A stretch of 64,000 bases of DNA from Rhodobium gokarnense (GCF_025961475.1 NZ_JAOQNS010000002.1:62001-126000); one strand, 5' to 3'; shown: positions 8,027-17,919, counted from the stretch's first letter. The notes: generated by a model from the letters alone, not told the origin. Made by a program: numbers and translations.

Positions 8027-9499
8027 TCAAGTTTTCAACGTGGCGCGGGCGATCGCCCGGTGCCAGTCGTCGAGCGATTTCTGTCGCGCTCCCGGGTCCA
8101 TCGGCTGCGACAGCGTCTCCGTGCCGACCGAAAGCGCCGAGATCGCCTCCAGCGACGGCCACATGCCGGTGGCAAGGCCGGCGAGATAGGCGGCGCCGAG
8201 GGCAGAGGCCTCGGTGCTCTCGCAGATGATCACCGGGTGGTCGAGATAGCCGGCGACGAGGCCCATCAGGAATTTGTTCGAGCTCGGCCCGCCGTCGACG
8301 AAAAGCCGGCCGACCTTGGCGCCGCCCTCGCGCTCCACGATGCGGAAGACGTCGGCGACCTGGAGCGGGATGCTTTCCGCGGCGGCGCGGGCGAGATGCG
8401 CCGGCCCGCTGTTGAAGCCGAGGCCGCAGATGAGGCCGCGCGCATCGGCGTTCCAGTGCGGCGCGCCGAGGCCGACGAAGGCAGGAACCAGCGCGACGCC
8501 GTCGGTCGCATCGACGCTCTGCGCAAGGTCGAGCAGTTCGGCGACGTCCTTCAGGCCGAGCAGGGTGACGACCCAGGGCAGAGCCGAGGCGCTGACCAGG
8601 ATGTTGCCCTCGAAGGCGAAGGTGGAGGTGCCGTTCAGGGACCAGGCGATGGTGGTGGTGATGCCGCGCGGCGGGGCGACGAATTGCGGGATCGTCGTCA
8701 TCACCGAGGAGCCGGTGCCGAAGGTCACCTTGCCGTCGCCGGTGCCGAACGCGCCGTGGCCGAAGAGGGCGCCGTGGGAGTCACCGATGGCGCCGCCGAC
8801 CGGAATGCCGTTCGGCAGGGCGGCAACGTCAGCGGTGACCCCGAAGACGTGGGAGGAATCGAAGACCTCAGGCAGATGGGCGGCGGAGACGCCGAAGATG
8901 TCGCAGAGCTCGTCGTCCCAGGCGGCGGACGCCAGGTCGAAGAGCTGGGTGCGGGCGGCGTTGGAGCGGTCGCAGGCATGGACGGCGCCGCCGGTGAAAT
9001 TCCAGATCAGCCAGGAATCGACGGTACCGACACAGACGCTGCCGGCGCCCTGGCCGTCCGGCAGATTGTCGAAGATCCAGCGGATCTTCGGCGCCGGAAA
9101 CAGCGGGTCGAGGGGCAGGCCCGTGCGGGCGATGATTTTTTCCTCGTGGCCGGCCTCGCGCAGCGCGTCGCAAGCAGCCGCGGTGCGCCGGCACTGCCAG
9201 GTGAGCACCGGGCTGACCGGCTGGCCGGTGGTGCGGTCCCAGGCGAGCACCGACTCGCGCTGGTTGGAGATGCCGACGGCGGTGATCTCGACGTCGCCGG
9301 CGGCCTTCCGGCAGGCCGCGATGGCGTCCGTCACGCTGTTCCAGATGGCGACGCCGTCCTGCTGCACCCAGCCGGAGCGCGGGTGCTCGATCGGAACGGG
9401 GGCGGAGCCCCTGGCGAGAACGCGGCCATCCCCGGCGACGAGGATCGCCTTGCTGTTGGTGGTACCCTGGTCAACGGCGAGAATGGCACGCTCTGTCAT
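8027..9499 (-). CDS. FGGY-family carbohydrate kinase, glycerol-kinase-like
   Basis: The 490-residue protein has the two-domain actin-like kinase fold. AVDQGTTNSKA at residues 8-18 and a second phosphate-binding segment near 255 (TFGTGSSVM) bind ATP. Most GlpK substrate residues are kept (Arg81, Glu82, Trp101, Asp240), but the position of the glycerol-contacting Tyr (GlpK DPYF) is Leu133 (DPLF), so glycerol is unlikely to be the preferred substrate. A ketotetrose, ketopentose or polyol is more likely. The gene starts 5 bases after the transketolase C-subunit stop. Confidence 0.88.
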   Translation of the reverse strand: MTERAILAVDQGTTNSKAILVAGDGRVLARGSAPVPIEHPRSGWVQQDGVAIWNSVTDAIAACRKAAGDVEITAVGISNQRESVLAWDRTTGQPVSPVLTWQCRRTAAACDALREAGHEEKIIARTGLPLDPLFPAPKIRWIFDNLPDGQGAGSVCVGTVDSWLIWNFTGGAVHACDRSNAARTQLFDLASAAWDDELCDIFGVSAAHLPEVFDSSHVFGVTADVAALPNGIPVGGAIGDSHGALFGHGAFGTGDGKVTFGTGSSVMTTIPQFVAPPRGITTTIAWSLNGTSTFAFEGNILVSASALPWVVTLLGLKDVAELLDLAQSVDATDGVALVPAFVGLGAPHWNADARGLICGLGFNSGPAHLARAAAESIPLQVADVFRIVEREGGAKVGRLFVDGGPSSNKFLMGLVAGYLDHPVIICESTEASALGAAYLAGLATGMWPSLEAISALSVGTETLSQPMDPGARQKSLDDWHRAIARATLKT

Positions 9500-9504
9500 G
9501 ACAG

Positions 9505-10451
9505 CTACGCTTTCCGTTTCAGGAGAGCCTCCGCACTTTCGGCGATGCCTTCGGGCGACATGCCGAACTCATCGAGAAGGAAGTTGGCCGATCCGGTCGG
9601 TGCGAAGATACCGGGAACGCCGAGAATCTCCATCGGCACGGGCCGGCCGCGCACGACTACTTCGGCAACGGCGCTGCCGAGGCCGCCGAAAACGGTGTGT
9701 TCCTCACAGGTGAGGATCGCGCCGGTCTCGCTTGCTGCGGCGCCGATCGCCTCCTCGTCGATCGGGCGCACGGTCGCCATGTTGAGGACGCGGGCCTCGA
9801 TGCCCCTGCCGGCAAGGAGGTCGGCGGCGGCAAGCGCCCGGTGGGTGAGGACGCCGTTGGCGATGATGGTGAGGTCCGACCCCTCGCGCAGGCGGTTGGC
9901 CTTGCCGAGGGTGAACTCGTGGTCGTCGGGCAGGATGTCCGGCACGCCGACGCGGCTGAGGCGCAGGAACAGCGGACCGTCATAGCTTGCGGCGAAGCGG
10001 GTCGCGGCGGCCGTCTCGGCGCGGTCGCACGGAGCGATCACCGGCAGGTTCGGCAGCGCCCGCAGCCAGGCGAAGTCCTCGATCGAATGGTGGGTCGGCC
10101 CCAGTTCGCCATAGGCCATGCCGGAGCTGATGCCGCACAGCTTCACATTGGCGTTGGAATAGGCGATGTCGGCCTTGATCTGCTCCAGGGCACGGCCCGT
10201 GAGGAAGCAGGCGGCGCCGCACACGAACGGCAGCTTGCCGCCATTGGCAAGCCCGGCGCCGACGCCGACCATGTTCTGCTCGGCGATGCCGACATTGACG
10301 AGACGGTCCGGCCATCTGTCGCGAAAGCCGCCGAGCTTGCTGGAGCCGACGGAATCGTTGCAGACGGCGACGATCTCGGGATTGGCTTCGGCGAGCGCCT
10401 CAAGGGTGCCGACGAAGGCGTCGCGGCAGTCATAGAGCTTGGTCTGGGCAT

Positions 10452-10455
<4 letters not shown>
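9505..10455 (-). CDS. Transketolase, C-terminal subunit (split enzyme)
   Basis: The 316-residue protein carries the pyrimidine-binding and C-terminal domains of transketolase: VGIAEQNMVG has the catalytic Glu that activates thiamine diphosphate, and GELGPTHHSIED has the substrate-contact His pair. It pairs with the N-terminal subunit encoded just upstream; their reading frames overlap by 4 bases (ATGA). ATG 10455 is chosen over an upstream open start because it gives that overlap. Split transketolases occur in dedicated sugar loci such as apiose catabolism. Confidence 0.92.
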
Positions 10456-11267
<812 letters not shown>

Positions 11268-11284
11268 CGGGGTAGCTTCTTTCT

Positions 11285-11296
11285 GAATATTTATTC
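11285..11296. promoter_or_regulatory. Candidate SorC operator near the transketolase promoter
   Basis: GAATATTTATTC is a palindrome (GAATA-TT-TATTC) located just downstream of the minus-strand -10 box. The same GAATATTT core occurs as an inverted pair beside the opposite promoter at 11408-11437. Confidence 0.5.
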
Positions 11297-11303
11297 GCGT
11301 ATA

Positions 11304-11332
11304 ATTATCGATGCATTATTGCGTTCTGTCAA
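11304..11332 (-). promoter_or_regulatory. Sigma-70-type promoter for the transketolase-kinase-sorC-SDR operon
   Basis: Read on the minus strand: -35 TTGACA (11332-11327), 17-base spacer, -10 GATAAT (11309-11304), a near-consensus promoter 37 bases before the transketolase N-subunit start. Confidence 0.7.
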
Positions 11333-11381
11333 GCGCCGCGAGCCGACCGCCAATGGGACTATTGGGCGCATATCCACCCAA

Positions 11382-11410
11382 TTGACAATCCGGCGACGAC
11401 TTAGTATGAA
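11382..11410 (+). promoter_or_regulatory. Sigma-70-type promoter for the ABC transporter operon
   Basis: TTGACA (11382-11387), 17-base spacer and TATGAA (11405-11410), ending 42 bases before the permease start. It is divergent to the promoter at 11304-11332. Confidence 0.7.
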
Positions 11411-11437
11411 TATTTCTAACAGCGTGCATAAATATTC
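11408..11437. promoter_or_regulatory. Candidate operator: GAATATTT inverted repeat
   Basis: GAATATTT (11408-11415) and AAATATTC (11430-11437) form a perfect inverted repeat with a 14-base gap. It overlaps the -10 region and lies in the leader of the ABC operon, a good position for repression by the SorC protein. Confidence 0.5.
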
Positions 11438-11452
11438 TATACGGGGAAACGC

Positions 11453-12427
11453 ATGAGCGACTCTGCAATGGTCGGCCAGTCGGCACCAAGGCTGAAGGCG
11501 TTGCTCTCCCTTCGCGGAGCAACCGGCCCCTTGATCGGCCTCGTCCTGTTGTGCGCCTTTCTCGCGGTGGCGACCGACTCCTTCTTTACCGTCAGGAACC
11601 TGCTCAACGTCCTCGACCAGATCACCGTGCTCGGCATCATGGCGGTCGGCATGACGTTCGTGATCCTGATCGGCGGCATCGATCTCGCCGTCGGCTCCGT
11701 TCTCGCCCTCGGCATGATGGTGATGGGCTACCTCTCGAACTACATGGGCGTGCCGCTGCCGCTGGCGATCGTCTGCGCGCTCTTCGTTGCCGCCTTCACC
11801 GGCGTCATTTCGGGGGTGCTGATCACCGGCTTCGGGGTGCCGGCCTTCGTCGCCACGCTGGCGATGATGTCGATGGCCCGCGGCGTTGCCAACATGATCA
11901 CCGACGGCCAGCAGATCGTCGGCTTCCCCGCCTGGTTCAACCTGATGGCCATCATCCGCCATGGCGGCTTTTTGACCGTCACCGTCGGGTTGATGATGGT
12001 GGTGTTCCTGCTCGGCTGGCTGTTCCTCAGGTTTACGACCGGCGGGCGCAGTCTCTATGCCATCGGCGGCAACGCGGAGGTCGCCCGGCTTGCCGGCATC
12101 AACGTCAAGCTGGCAACGATCGGCGTCTATGTCATCTCCGGCCTGCTCGCCGGGCTTGCCGGCGTCGTTCTGGCCGCACGCCTTGACTCGGTCCAGCCGA
12201 GCTCCGGCTTCACCTATGAGCTCGACACCATCGCCGCAGTGGTGATCGGCGGCACCAGCCTTTCCGGCGGCACCGGCGGCATCGCCGGAACCGTGGTCGG
12301 CGTCCTGATCATCGGCGTCCTGCGCAACGGCCTCAACCTGCTCGGCGTCTCGCCGTTCACCCAGCAGGTCGTCATCGGCGTCGTCATCGCACTCGCGGTC
12401 GCCGCCGAAGCATTCAGAAAGAAGTGA
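11453..12427 (+). CDS. Ribose-type ABC transporter permease
   Basis: The 324-residue inner-membrane protein has about ten hydrophobic segments and the RbsC-family patterns VGMTFVILIGGIDLAVGSVLAL and YAIGGNAEVARLAGINV. It forms the channel of a sugar importer with the binding protein at 12555 and the ATPase at 13514. GGGGAAACGC precedes ATG 11453. It is first in the plus-strand operon, with the promoter at 11382-11410. Confidence 0.93.
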   Translation: MSDSAMVGQSAPRLKALLSLRGATGPLIGLVLLCAFLAVATDSFFTVRNLLNVLDQITVLGIMAVGMTFVILIGGIDLAVGSVLALGMMVMGYLSNYMGVPLPLAIVCALFVAAFTGVISGVLITGFGVPAFVATLAMMSMARGVANMITDGQQIVGFPAWFNLMAIIRHGGFLTVTVGLMMVVFLLGWLFLRFTTGGRSLYAIGGNAEVARLAGINVKLATIGVYVISGLLAGLAGVVLAARLDSVQPSSGFTYELDTIAAVVIGGTSLSGGTGGIAGTVVGVLIIGVLRNGLNLLGVSPFTQQVVIGVVIALAVAAEAFRKK

Positions 12428-12554
12428 GGAATCTCGCCAGAGGCCGACTGACGACCAGTCCGCCCGCAATAACCTGCCCGCAAAGGGTCTGGCAGAACCG
12501 GGCCGCCGCCAATGGCGCGGGGGCCTCGACAAACCCCAACGGAGGAGACTTCGA

Positions 12555-13493
12555 ATGACGTTCAAGAACAAGGTACTGGGATTTGCCCTTGCGGCAACCA
12601 CGGCGCTCGGCACGATCGGCGCCGCATCGGCGGATGAACCGGACAAGATCGGCCTTGCCGTCGCCAACCTGCAGGCCAACTTCTTCAACCAGATCAAGCA
12701 GTCGGTGGAAGCCTACGCCGAGACCAAGGGCATCGAGGTGATCACCGTCGACGCCAAGGGCGACAGCGCCACCCAGGTCAGCCAGGTGCAGGACCTCCTG
12801 ACCCAGAACATCGACGCGCTGATCTACATCCCGGCCGGCGCCGCCGCGGCGACCGTGCCGACCCGTCTCGCCCATGCCCAGGGCATCCCGGTCATCAATG
12901 TCGACCGCAACGCCGACGGCGAGCCGGGCGATACCTTCATCGCCTCCGACAGCGTCAAGTCGGCCTACAATGTCTGCAAGCACATCTTCGAGCAGGCCGG
13001 CGGCGAAGGAAAGATGCTGATCGTGCACGGACAGAAGGGCACCACGCCTGAGGTCGACCGGGCCAAGGGCTGTGCCCAGGCGCGCGAAGAGTTCCCGGGC
13101 ATCGAGGTCGTCGGCGAACAGTGGAGCCAGATCTGGTCGCAGGACGAGGGCTTCCAGCTCACCCAGAACATGCTGCAGGCCCATCCTGATACCGTCATCG
13201 TCTGGGGCCAGGCCGATGCGCTGGCGCTCGGCGCCGCCCAGGCCGTCAAGGTCGCCAACCTGCCGCAGCGCATCTGGGTTGCCGGCTTCGACGGTGACAC
13301 GGCTGCGCTCGAAGCCCTGCGCGACGGCGTCTTCGACGTCACCGCCACCCAGCAGACCCAGTATATGGGCCGCCTGGCGGTCGACAGCGCCATCGCCCTC
13401 GTCAAGGGTGAGGATGTGCCGAAGGAGCAGCTCTTGGAAGCGACGCTGACGACCCAGGACAACGTCGGACCGTTCATCGAAAACCATCCGTGA
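12555..13493 (+). CDS. Sugar ABC transporter periplasmic binding protein (RbsB type)
   Basis: The 312-residue protein begins with a signal peptide (MTFKNKVLGFALAATTALGTIGAASA) and has the two-lobed periplasmic fold of the RbsB group. NLQANFFNQIKQSVEAYA and PTRLAHAQGIPVINVDRNADGE are ligand-site segments typical of pentose and polyol binders. GGAGGAGAC precedes ATG 12555. It captures the sugar for the permease at 11453. The ligand is not predictable by eye. Confidence 0.92.
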   Translation: MTFKNKVLGFALAATTALGTIGAASADEPDKIGLAVANLQANFFNQIKQSVEAYAETKGIEVITVDAKGDSATQVSQVQDLLTQNIDALIYIPAGAAAATVPTRLAHAQGIPVINVDRNADGEPGDTFIASDSVKSAYNVCKHIFEQAGGEGKMLIVHGQKGTTPEVDRAKGCAQAREEFPGIEVVGEQWSQIWSQDEGFQLTQNMLQAHPDTVIVWGQADALALGAAQAVKVANLPQRIWVAGFDGDTAALEALRDGVFDVTATQQTQYMGRLAVDSAIALVKGEDVPKEQLLEATLTTQDNVGPFIENHP

Positions 13494-13513
13494 TCCAACG
13501 GGACAGCGGCGCC

Positions 13514-15007
13514 ATGACCTCACCCAGCCAACGGCCGATCCTTTCTCTTGAAGGCATCAGAAAAAGCTACGGCCAACTGGAGGTCCTCCACGGCATCGAC
13601 TTCGATGTGCATGCGGGCGAGGTCGTGGCGCTGCTCGGCGAAAACGGTGCCGGGAAATCGACGGTTTCCGGCATCATCGCCGGCTCGATCCAGGCAACGG
13701 CAGGCCGGATGGAATGGCTCGGCGAGCCGTTCGAGCCGGCCTCGCCGCGCCAGGCGATCGACGCCGGTATCGGCCTCATTCACCAGGAACTGCGGCTGCT
13801 GCCGCACCTGTCGATCGCCGAAAACGTCTTCGTCGGCCGCTGGCCGACGAAGAACGGCGTCGTCGACCGCGCCAAGATGGTGCATGACGCCCAGGAGCAG
13901 CTTGACCGGCTCGGCCTCAAGATCCCGGCAACGCGCCTCGTCGACGGCCTGTCGACGGCGGCCCAGCAGCTCATCGAGATCGCCAAGCGGCTGGCGCTCA
14001 ATGCCCGCCTCCTGATCCTCGACGAGCCGACCTCGGCGCTTGGCGGCGCGGAGACCGAAAAGCTGTTCGAGCAGATCCGGCGGCTGAAGGCGGAAGGCGT
14101 CGGCATCATCTACATTTCCCACCGGCTGGAAGAGATCGCCCGGGTCGCCGACCGCATCGTCGTGTTGCGCGACGGCGAGAAGGTCAACGAGTTCGACAGC
14201 GGCGACGTGCCGGTGCGCACGATCGTTGAAAGCATGGTCGGCCGCACGCTCGGCCGGATGTTCCCGCCGATCCCGGAGCCGCAGGACGAGATCGTCCTTG
14301 AGGTGGAAAACCTCAGCGCGCCAACCGGCGCCTTCAACGACGTCAATTTCGACGTCAGGAAGGGCGAGATCTTCGGAATTGCGGGGCTCGTCGGCGCCGG
14401 CCGCACGGAACTGGTGCGCGCCCTTGTCGGCGCCGATCCGATCGCCGAAGGCCGCGTCCGCCTCGACGGCGAGGACATCACGCCGCGCAAGCCCGCCGAC
14501 GCGATCCGCCGCGGCATCGTGCTGGTGCCGGAGGACCGCAAGCTGCAGGGGCTGGTGCTCGACCACAGCCTGACGGAAAACCTCGGCTACGCCAACAAGC
14601 GGTCGATCTCTTCGGGCGGCATCGTCAGCAAGAAGCGGCTTATCGAATTTGCCCAGGACGCCATCAAGCGCTTCGGCGTCAAGGGCTACTGGCACCAGAA
14701 CGCGGACGAGCTCTCCGGCGGCAACCAGCAGAAGCTCGTCATCGCCAAATGGCTGGCGCGCGGACCGGAGATTGTCGTCCTCGACGAGCCGACCCGGGGG
14801 ATCGACGTCGGCGCCCGCTCCTCGATCTACGACATCATCGTGGAGCTGGCGGAACGGGGCGTCGGGGTCATCGTCGTCAGCTCCGACCTGGAAGAGGTGC
14901 TCGGCGTTTCCAACCGCATCCTCGTCATGTCGCACGGCCGCCAGACCGGCATTCTGGAGCGCAATGAGGCGAGCGAAGTCTCGGTGATGGAACTGGCCAC
15001 CAGTTGA
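13514..15007 (+). CDS. Sugar ABC transporter ATP-binding protein (duplicated, RbsA/MglA type)
   Basis: The 497-residue protein has two fused ATPase domains. The first has Walker A GENGAGKST and signature DGLSTAAQQL; the second has a degenerate Walker A and signature ELSGGNQQK, typical of RbsA-type proteins. It powers import through the permease at 11453. ATG 13514 is preferred; GTG 13490, which overlaps the previous stop, is an alternative giving 8 more residues, but I saw no ribosome site there. Confidence 0.93.
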   Translation: MTSPSQRPILSLEGIRKSYGQLEVLHGIDFDVHAGEVVALLGENGAGKSTVSGIIAGSIQATAGRMEWLGEPFEPASPRQAIDAGIGLIHQELRLLPHLSIAENVFVGRWPTKNGVVDRAKMVHDAQEQLDRLGLKIPATRLVDGLSTAAQQLIEIAKRLALNARLLILDEPTSALGGAETEKLFEQIRRLKAEGVGIIYISHRLEEIARVADRIVVLRDGEKVNEFDSGDVPVRTIVESMVGRTLGRMFPPIPEPQDEIVLEVENLSAPTGAFNDVNFDVRKGEIFGIAGLVGAGRTELVRALVGADPIAEGRVRLDGEDITPRKPADAIRRGIVLVPEDRKLQGLVLDHSLTENLGYANKRSISSGGIVSKKRLIEFAQDAIKRFGVKGYWHQNADELSGGNQQKLVIAKWLARGPEIVVLDEPTRGIDVGARSSIYDIIVELAERGVGVIVVSSDLEEVLGVSNRILVMSHGRQTGILERNEASEVSVMELATS

Positions 15008-15069
15008 CGGCGCGGGTCCCGCGGAAACGCGAGGCGATCCGGCGCCCTTGAGAGCCTGAGGGAAGAAAC

Positions 15070-15858
15070 ATGGAAGACATCACACTCAACGCGCCGAAGC
15101 TGTTCGATCTTTCCGGCAGGGTGGCGCTGGTGACCGGGGCCGGCAGTGGCATCGGCCAGCGCATCGCCATCGGCCTTGCCCAGTGCGGCGCTGACGTCGC
15201 CTGCCTTGATAGGCGCGAGGACGACGGCCTTGCCGACACCGCTTCCCACATCGACAAGGCCGGCCGCAAATCCCTCCTGATCACCGCCGACGTGACGAAG
15301 AAGGCCGCGCTTGCCGAGGCCGTCGCCCGGACCGAGGCGGACCTCGGGCCGCTCAAGATCGCCGTCAACGCCGCCGGCATCGCCAACGCCAATCCGGCCG
15401 AGGAGATGGAGGAGGAGCAGTTCGACACGCTGATGGAGATCAACCTGAAGGGCGTGTTCCTGTCCTGCCAGGCCGAGGCCCGGGCGATGCTGAAGACCGG
15501 CGGCGGCTCGATCATCAACATCGCCTCCATGTCCGGCGTCATCGTCAATCGCGGCCTGATGCAGGTGCACTACAACTCTTCCAAGGCCGGCGTCATCCAC
15601 CTGTCGAAGAGCATGGCGATGGAGTGGGTCGATCGCGGCATCCGGGTCAATTCCATCAGCCCGGGCTACACCGCAACGCCGATGAACACGCGCCCGGAAA
15701 TGGTCCACCAGACCAAGGAATTCGAGAGCCAGACGCCGATGGGCCGGATGGCGAGCGTCGACGAGATGGTCGGCCCGGCGGTGTTCCTCGCCAGCGACGC
15801 GTCGTCCTACTGCACCGGCGTCGATCTCCTGGTCGATGGCGGCTTCTGCTGCTGGTAA
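15070..15858 (+). CDS. Short-chain dehydrogenase/reductase, second of the sugar/polyol locus
   Basis: The 262-residue protein has TGAGSGIGQRI for cofactor binding near residue 24, NAAG in the middle, and YNSSK as the catalytic Tyr-x3-Lys. The early acidic residue in LDRRED suggests NAD+ preference. It is last in the ABC operon, 62 bases after the ATPase gene, with GAGGGAAG before ATG. It probably oxidises the imported polyol or sugar before the kinase and transketolase act; the SDR at 6201 is a separate, only distantly similar enzyme. Confidence 0.88.
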   Translation: MEDITLNAPKLFDLSGRVALVTGAGSGIGQRIAIGLAQCGADVACLDRREDDGLADTASHIDKAGRKSLLITADVTKKAALAEAVARTEADLGPLKIAVNAAGIANANPAEEMEEEQFDTLMEINLKGVFLSCQAEARAMLKTGGGSIINIASMSGVIVNRGLMQVHYNSSKAGVIHLSKSMAMEWVDRGIRVNSISPGYTATPMNTRPEMVHQTKEFESQTPMGRMASVDEMVGPAVFLASDASSYCTGVDLLVDGGFCCW

Positions 15859-16269
15859 TCGACCCGTCTTATGCGTCCTTGAATGATGTTGCGCCGCGGT
15901 TGGCCGGCCGGCCGCCGCACCAGTTCTGCGCCGTCAGAAATCCTCCACCCCTATCCTCCTCAGGCCTTCGTGCTTTCGGGGAGAAAAGCGTCGTCATATT
16001 TGGCGAGTGACGGGCCGGCGCCACCGGACGGGGCCTCCGGCTAAGCGCTTGCCGGCGATGCGGGAACGGTTCCCGATCGCGGCCGCCGACATTGGCAGCG
16101 CCATTGCGAAAGCCCCGGCCGCTCCGGTTCCGACGGGGCGCTATGGCCGATGCCGAAATCGATCCTTAGCTCCACATAGCGGTCCGGACCGGGTGCCGGT
16201 TTCACCAGCCCCGCCGGTCACCGGACGGCGCCGGAACCCCCGTCTTTCGTTGCAAAAACACGAGGGCTC
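15859..16269. other. Non-coding stretch before the locus A control region
   Basis: No gene-like reading frame is convincing here. Open frames are alternative readings of GC-rich sequence without ribosome sites or family motifs. GC content falls towards the right, into the sigma-54 control region at 16270-16399. Confidence 0.5.
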
Positions 16270-16285
16270 GTTCCAAAAATGAAAC
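16270..16285. promoter_or_regulatory. Upstream activator site 1 of locus A
   Basis: GTTCCAAAAATGAAAC is one base away from the dyad GTTTCA-N4-TGAAAC. Its centre is 57 bases upstream of the second site and about 107 bases upstream of the -24 element. Confidence 0.65.
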
Positions 16286-16326
16286 AAAGCAACTGATTGT
16301 TGAAAAAGAATAATTTCTAAATAGTC

Positions 16327-16342
16327 GTTTCAATATTGAAAT
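16327..16342. promoter_or_regulatory. Upstream activator site 2 of locus A
   Basis: GTTTCAATATTGAAAT is an almost perfect GTTTCA-N4-TGAAAC dyad centred 50 bases before the -24 GG. The same arrangement recurs at 30007-30080. Confidence 0.7.
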
Positions 16343-16382
16343 TGGCTGCCGGCGAATCCCGCAGAACTCCTGAAATTTTTGC

Positions 16383-16397
16383 TGGCACATTGCTTGC
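16383..16397 (+). promoter_or_regulatory. Sigma-54 promoter of locus A
   Basis: TGGCACATTGCTTGC matches the consensus TGGCAC-N5-TTGC. The GG (16384-16385) and GC (16396-16397) are 10 bases apart as required. It lies about 90 bases before the HMGCS-like gene and is the expected target of the sigma-54 activator encoded at 27941. Confidence 0.85.
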
Positions 16398-16485
16398 TAA
16401 GCCCGGGGTGTGCTGCGGCACGCCAGCAGGAAGCCAGCCTTTTCCGTTTCCTTGCTGTCGTAAACACGGCGAAGGAGACAGCTTA

Positions 16486-17919
16486 ATGAATGTAGGAATT
16501 GCGAGGACCGGCGTCTATATCCCGTCCTATCGCATGAAGCGGGAGACGATCGCGAAAGCCTGGGAGCGCCCGGCTCTCAAGGGCGAGCGAAGCGTCGCGA
16601 ACACCGATGAAGACAGCTTGACGCTGGCGGTCGCAGCCGCCGTCAGTTGCCTCAGGGGAACGCAGAGGGAAACGGTCGACGCCCTTCTGTTCGCCTCCAC
16701 GACGCCCCCCTATGCGGAGAAGTCGAGTGCCGGCCTTGCGGCCGTCGCGGCCGATCTCAAGGATACCGTCCACACCGCCGATTTCGGCGCCAGCGCGCGC
16801 GCCGGAACCAGTGCCCTGAAAGCGGCGCTGGATGCCGTCGCGGCCGGGACCAACGACCGCGTCGTCGTAACGGCCGCCGATTGTCCGCTCGGCTATCCGA
16901 AATCTGACCAGGAACAGCTCGCCGGAGACGCCGGCGCCGCCGTCCTGGTCGCCGCCGAGGACCTCGTTGCGGTCTATCGGGCCGGCTACTCGGTCAACAA
17001 CGAGATCCTCGACAGTTGGCGCAACGCCGACGATCGGTTCCCGCACACGGCTGAAGGCCGCTTTGCGAAGGACAAGGGCTACAGCCGCGCCATGTCGGAC
17101 GTCATCGACGGCCTCCTGTCGCGGGCCGGGCTCGTACCCGAGCAGATCTCGAAGCTGGTTCTGGCGTCGCCGGGCCTGCGCGACGGCTCCCAGGTTGCCA
17201 AGCGCCTCGGATTTGCTCCCGAGCGGCTTGTCGACCCGCTCATGATGCAGGTCGGATACTGCGCCGCCGCGCAGCCCCTCCTGCTCTTGGCGAGCGCTTT
17301 GGAAACGGCCCGCCCCGGCGACCTCATCCTCCTTGCGTCCTACGGCTACGGTGCCGACGCCTTCCTGTTCGAGGTGACCGAAGCGGTGCTCGAACAGCAA
17401 AAGGACGCGGTCGTGGCGCGCAACCTGGCGCGCGGCCGGCCGCTGGACTCCTACAGCCGCTTCCTGTCCTTCCGCGGTCTTCTGGAAACCCAGCCGGGCG
17501 AACCGTTCCGCACCTTTCCCTCCACATCCGCCTATTGGCGCGACCAGGCATCGCTGCTGCGCCTGCACGGCAGCAAATGCTACCGGTGCGGCACGACCAC
17601 GACGCCGACCAACCGCATCTGCCCGACCTGCCGCAGCAAGGACGATTTCGAGCTTGTCCGCCTGTCCGACAGGACGGCGCGCGTCTTCACCTACTCGATC
17701 GACAGGCTGGCCGGGCGCAGCGACGACCCGGTCGTCGTCCAGACCGTCTGCGAAGACGACGAGAAGACCCGCTACTACATGCTGATGACGGACTTCGACG
17801 CCGAAGACGTCAAGGTCGGGATGCCGGTCGAGTTCACCTTCCGCAAGATCTACGAAGGCGGGAACTACATCAATTACTACTGGAAATGCCGCCCGGCGGC
17901 GAGCGCGGAGGGCGAATGA
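16486..17919 (+). CDS. HMG-CoA-synthase-like protein fused to a DUF35 zinc-ribbon/OB domain (locus A)
   Basis: The 477-residue protein combines a thiolase-fold, HMG-CoA-synthase-like domain (residues 1 to about 350) with a DUF35 domain (about 355-477), whose zinc ribbon is formed by Cys365, Cys368, Cys379 and Cys382. At the positions I align to the HMGCS Glu, Cys and His catalytic residues there are Thr72, Ala104 and Ala227, so this domain probably does not catalyse HMG-CoA synthesis. In the PhlA/PhlB/PhlC acyltransferase a similar pair of proteins supports an active thiolase subunit. GAAGGAGAC precedes ATG 16486. Its stop overlaps the thiolase start. Confidence 0.85.
   Translation: MNVGIARTGVYIPSYRMKRETIAKAWERPALKGERSVANTDEDSLTLAVAAAVSCLRGTQRETVDALLFASTTPPYAEKSSAGLAAVAADLKDTVHTADFGASARAGTSALKAALDAVAAGTNDRVVVTAADCPLGYPKSDQEQLAGDAGAAVLVAAEDLVAVYRAGYSVNNEILDSWRNADDRFPHTAEGRFAKDKGYSRAMSDVIDGLLSRAGLVPEQISKLVLASPGLRDGSQVAKRLGFAPERLVDPLMMQVGYCAAAQPLLLLASALETARPGDLILLASYGYGADAFLFEVTEAVLEQQKDAVVARNLARGRPLDSYSRFLSFRGLLETQPGEPFRTFPSTSAYWRDQASLLRLHGSKCYRCGTTTTPTNRICPTCRSKDDFELVRLSDRTARVFTYSIDRLAGRSDDPVVVQTVCEDDEKTRYYMLMTDFDAEDVKVGMPVEFTFRKIYEGGNYINYYWKCRPAASAEGE

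Noticed and set aside
15859-16485. Additional genes in the gap before locus A
   Set aside because: Open frames there have no motifs or ribosome sites; the right half is the sigma-54 control region.
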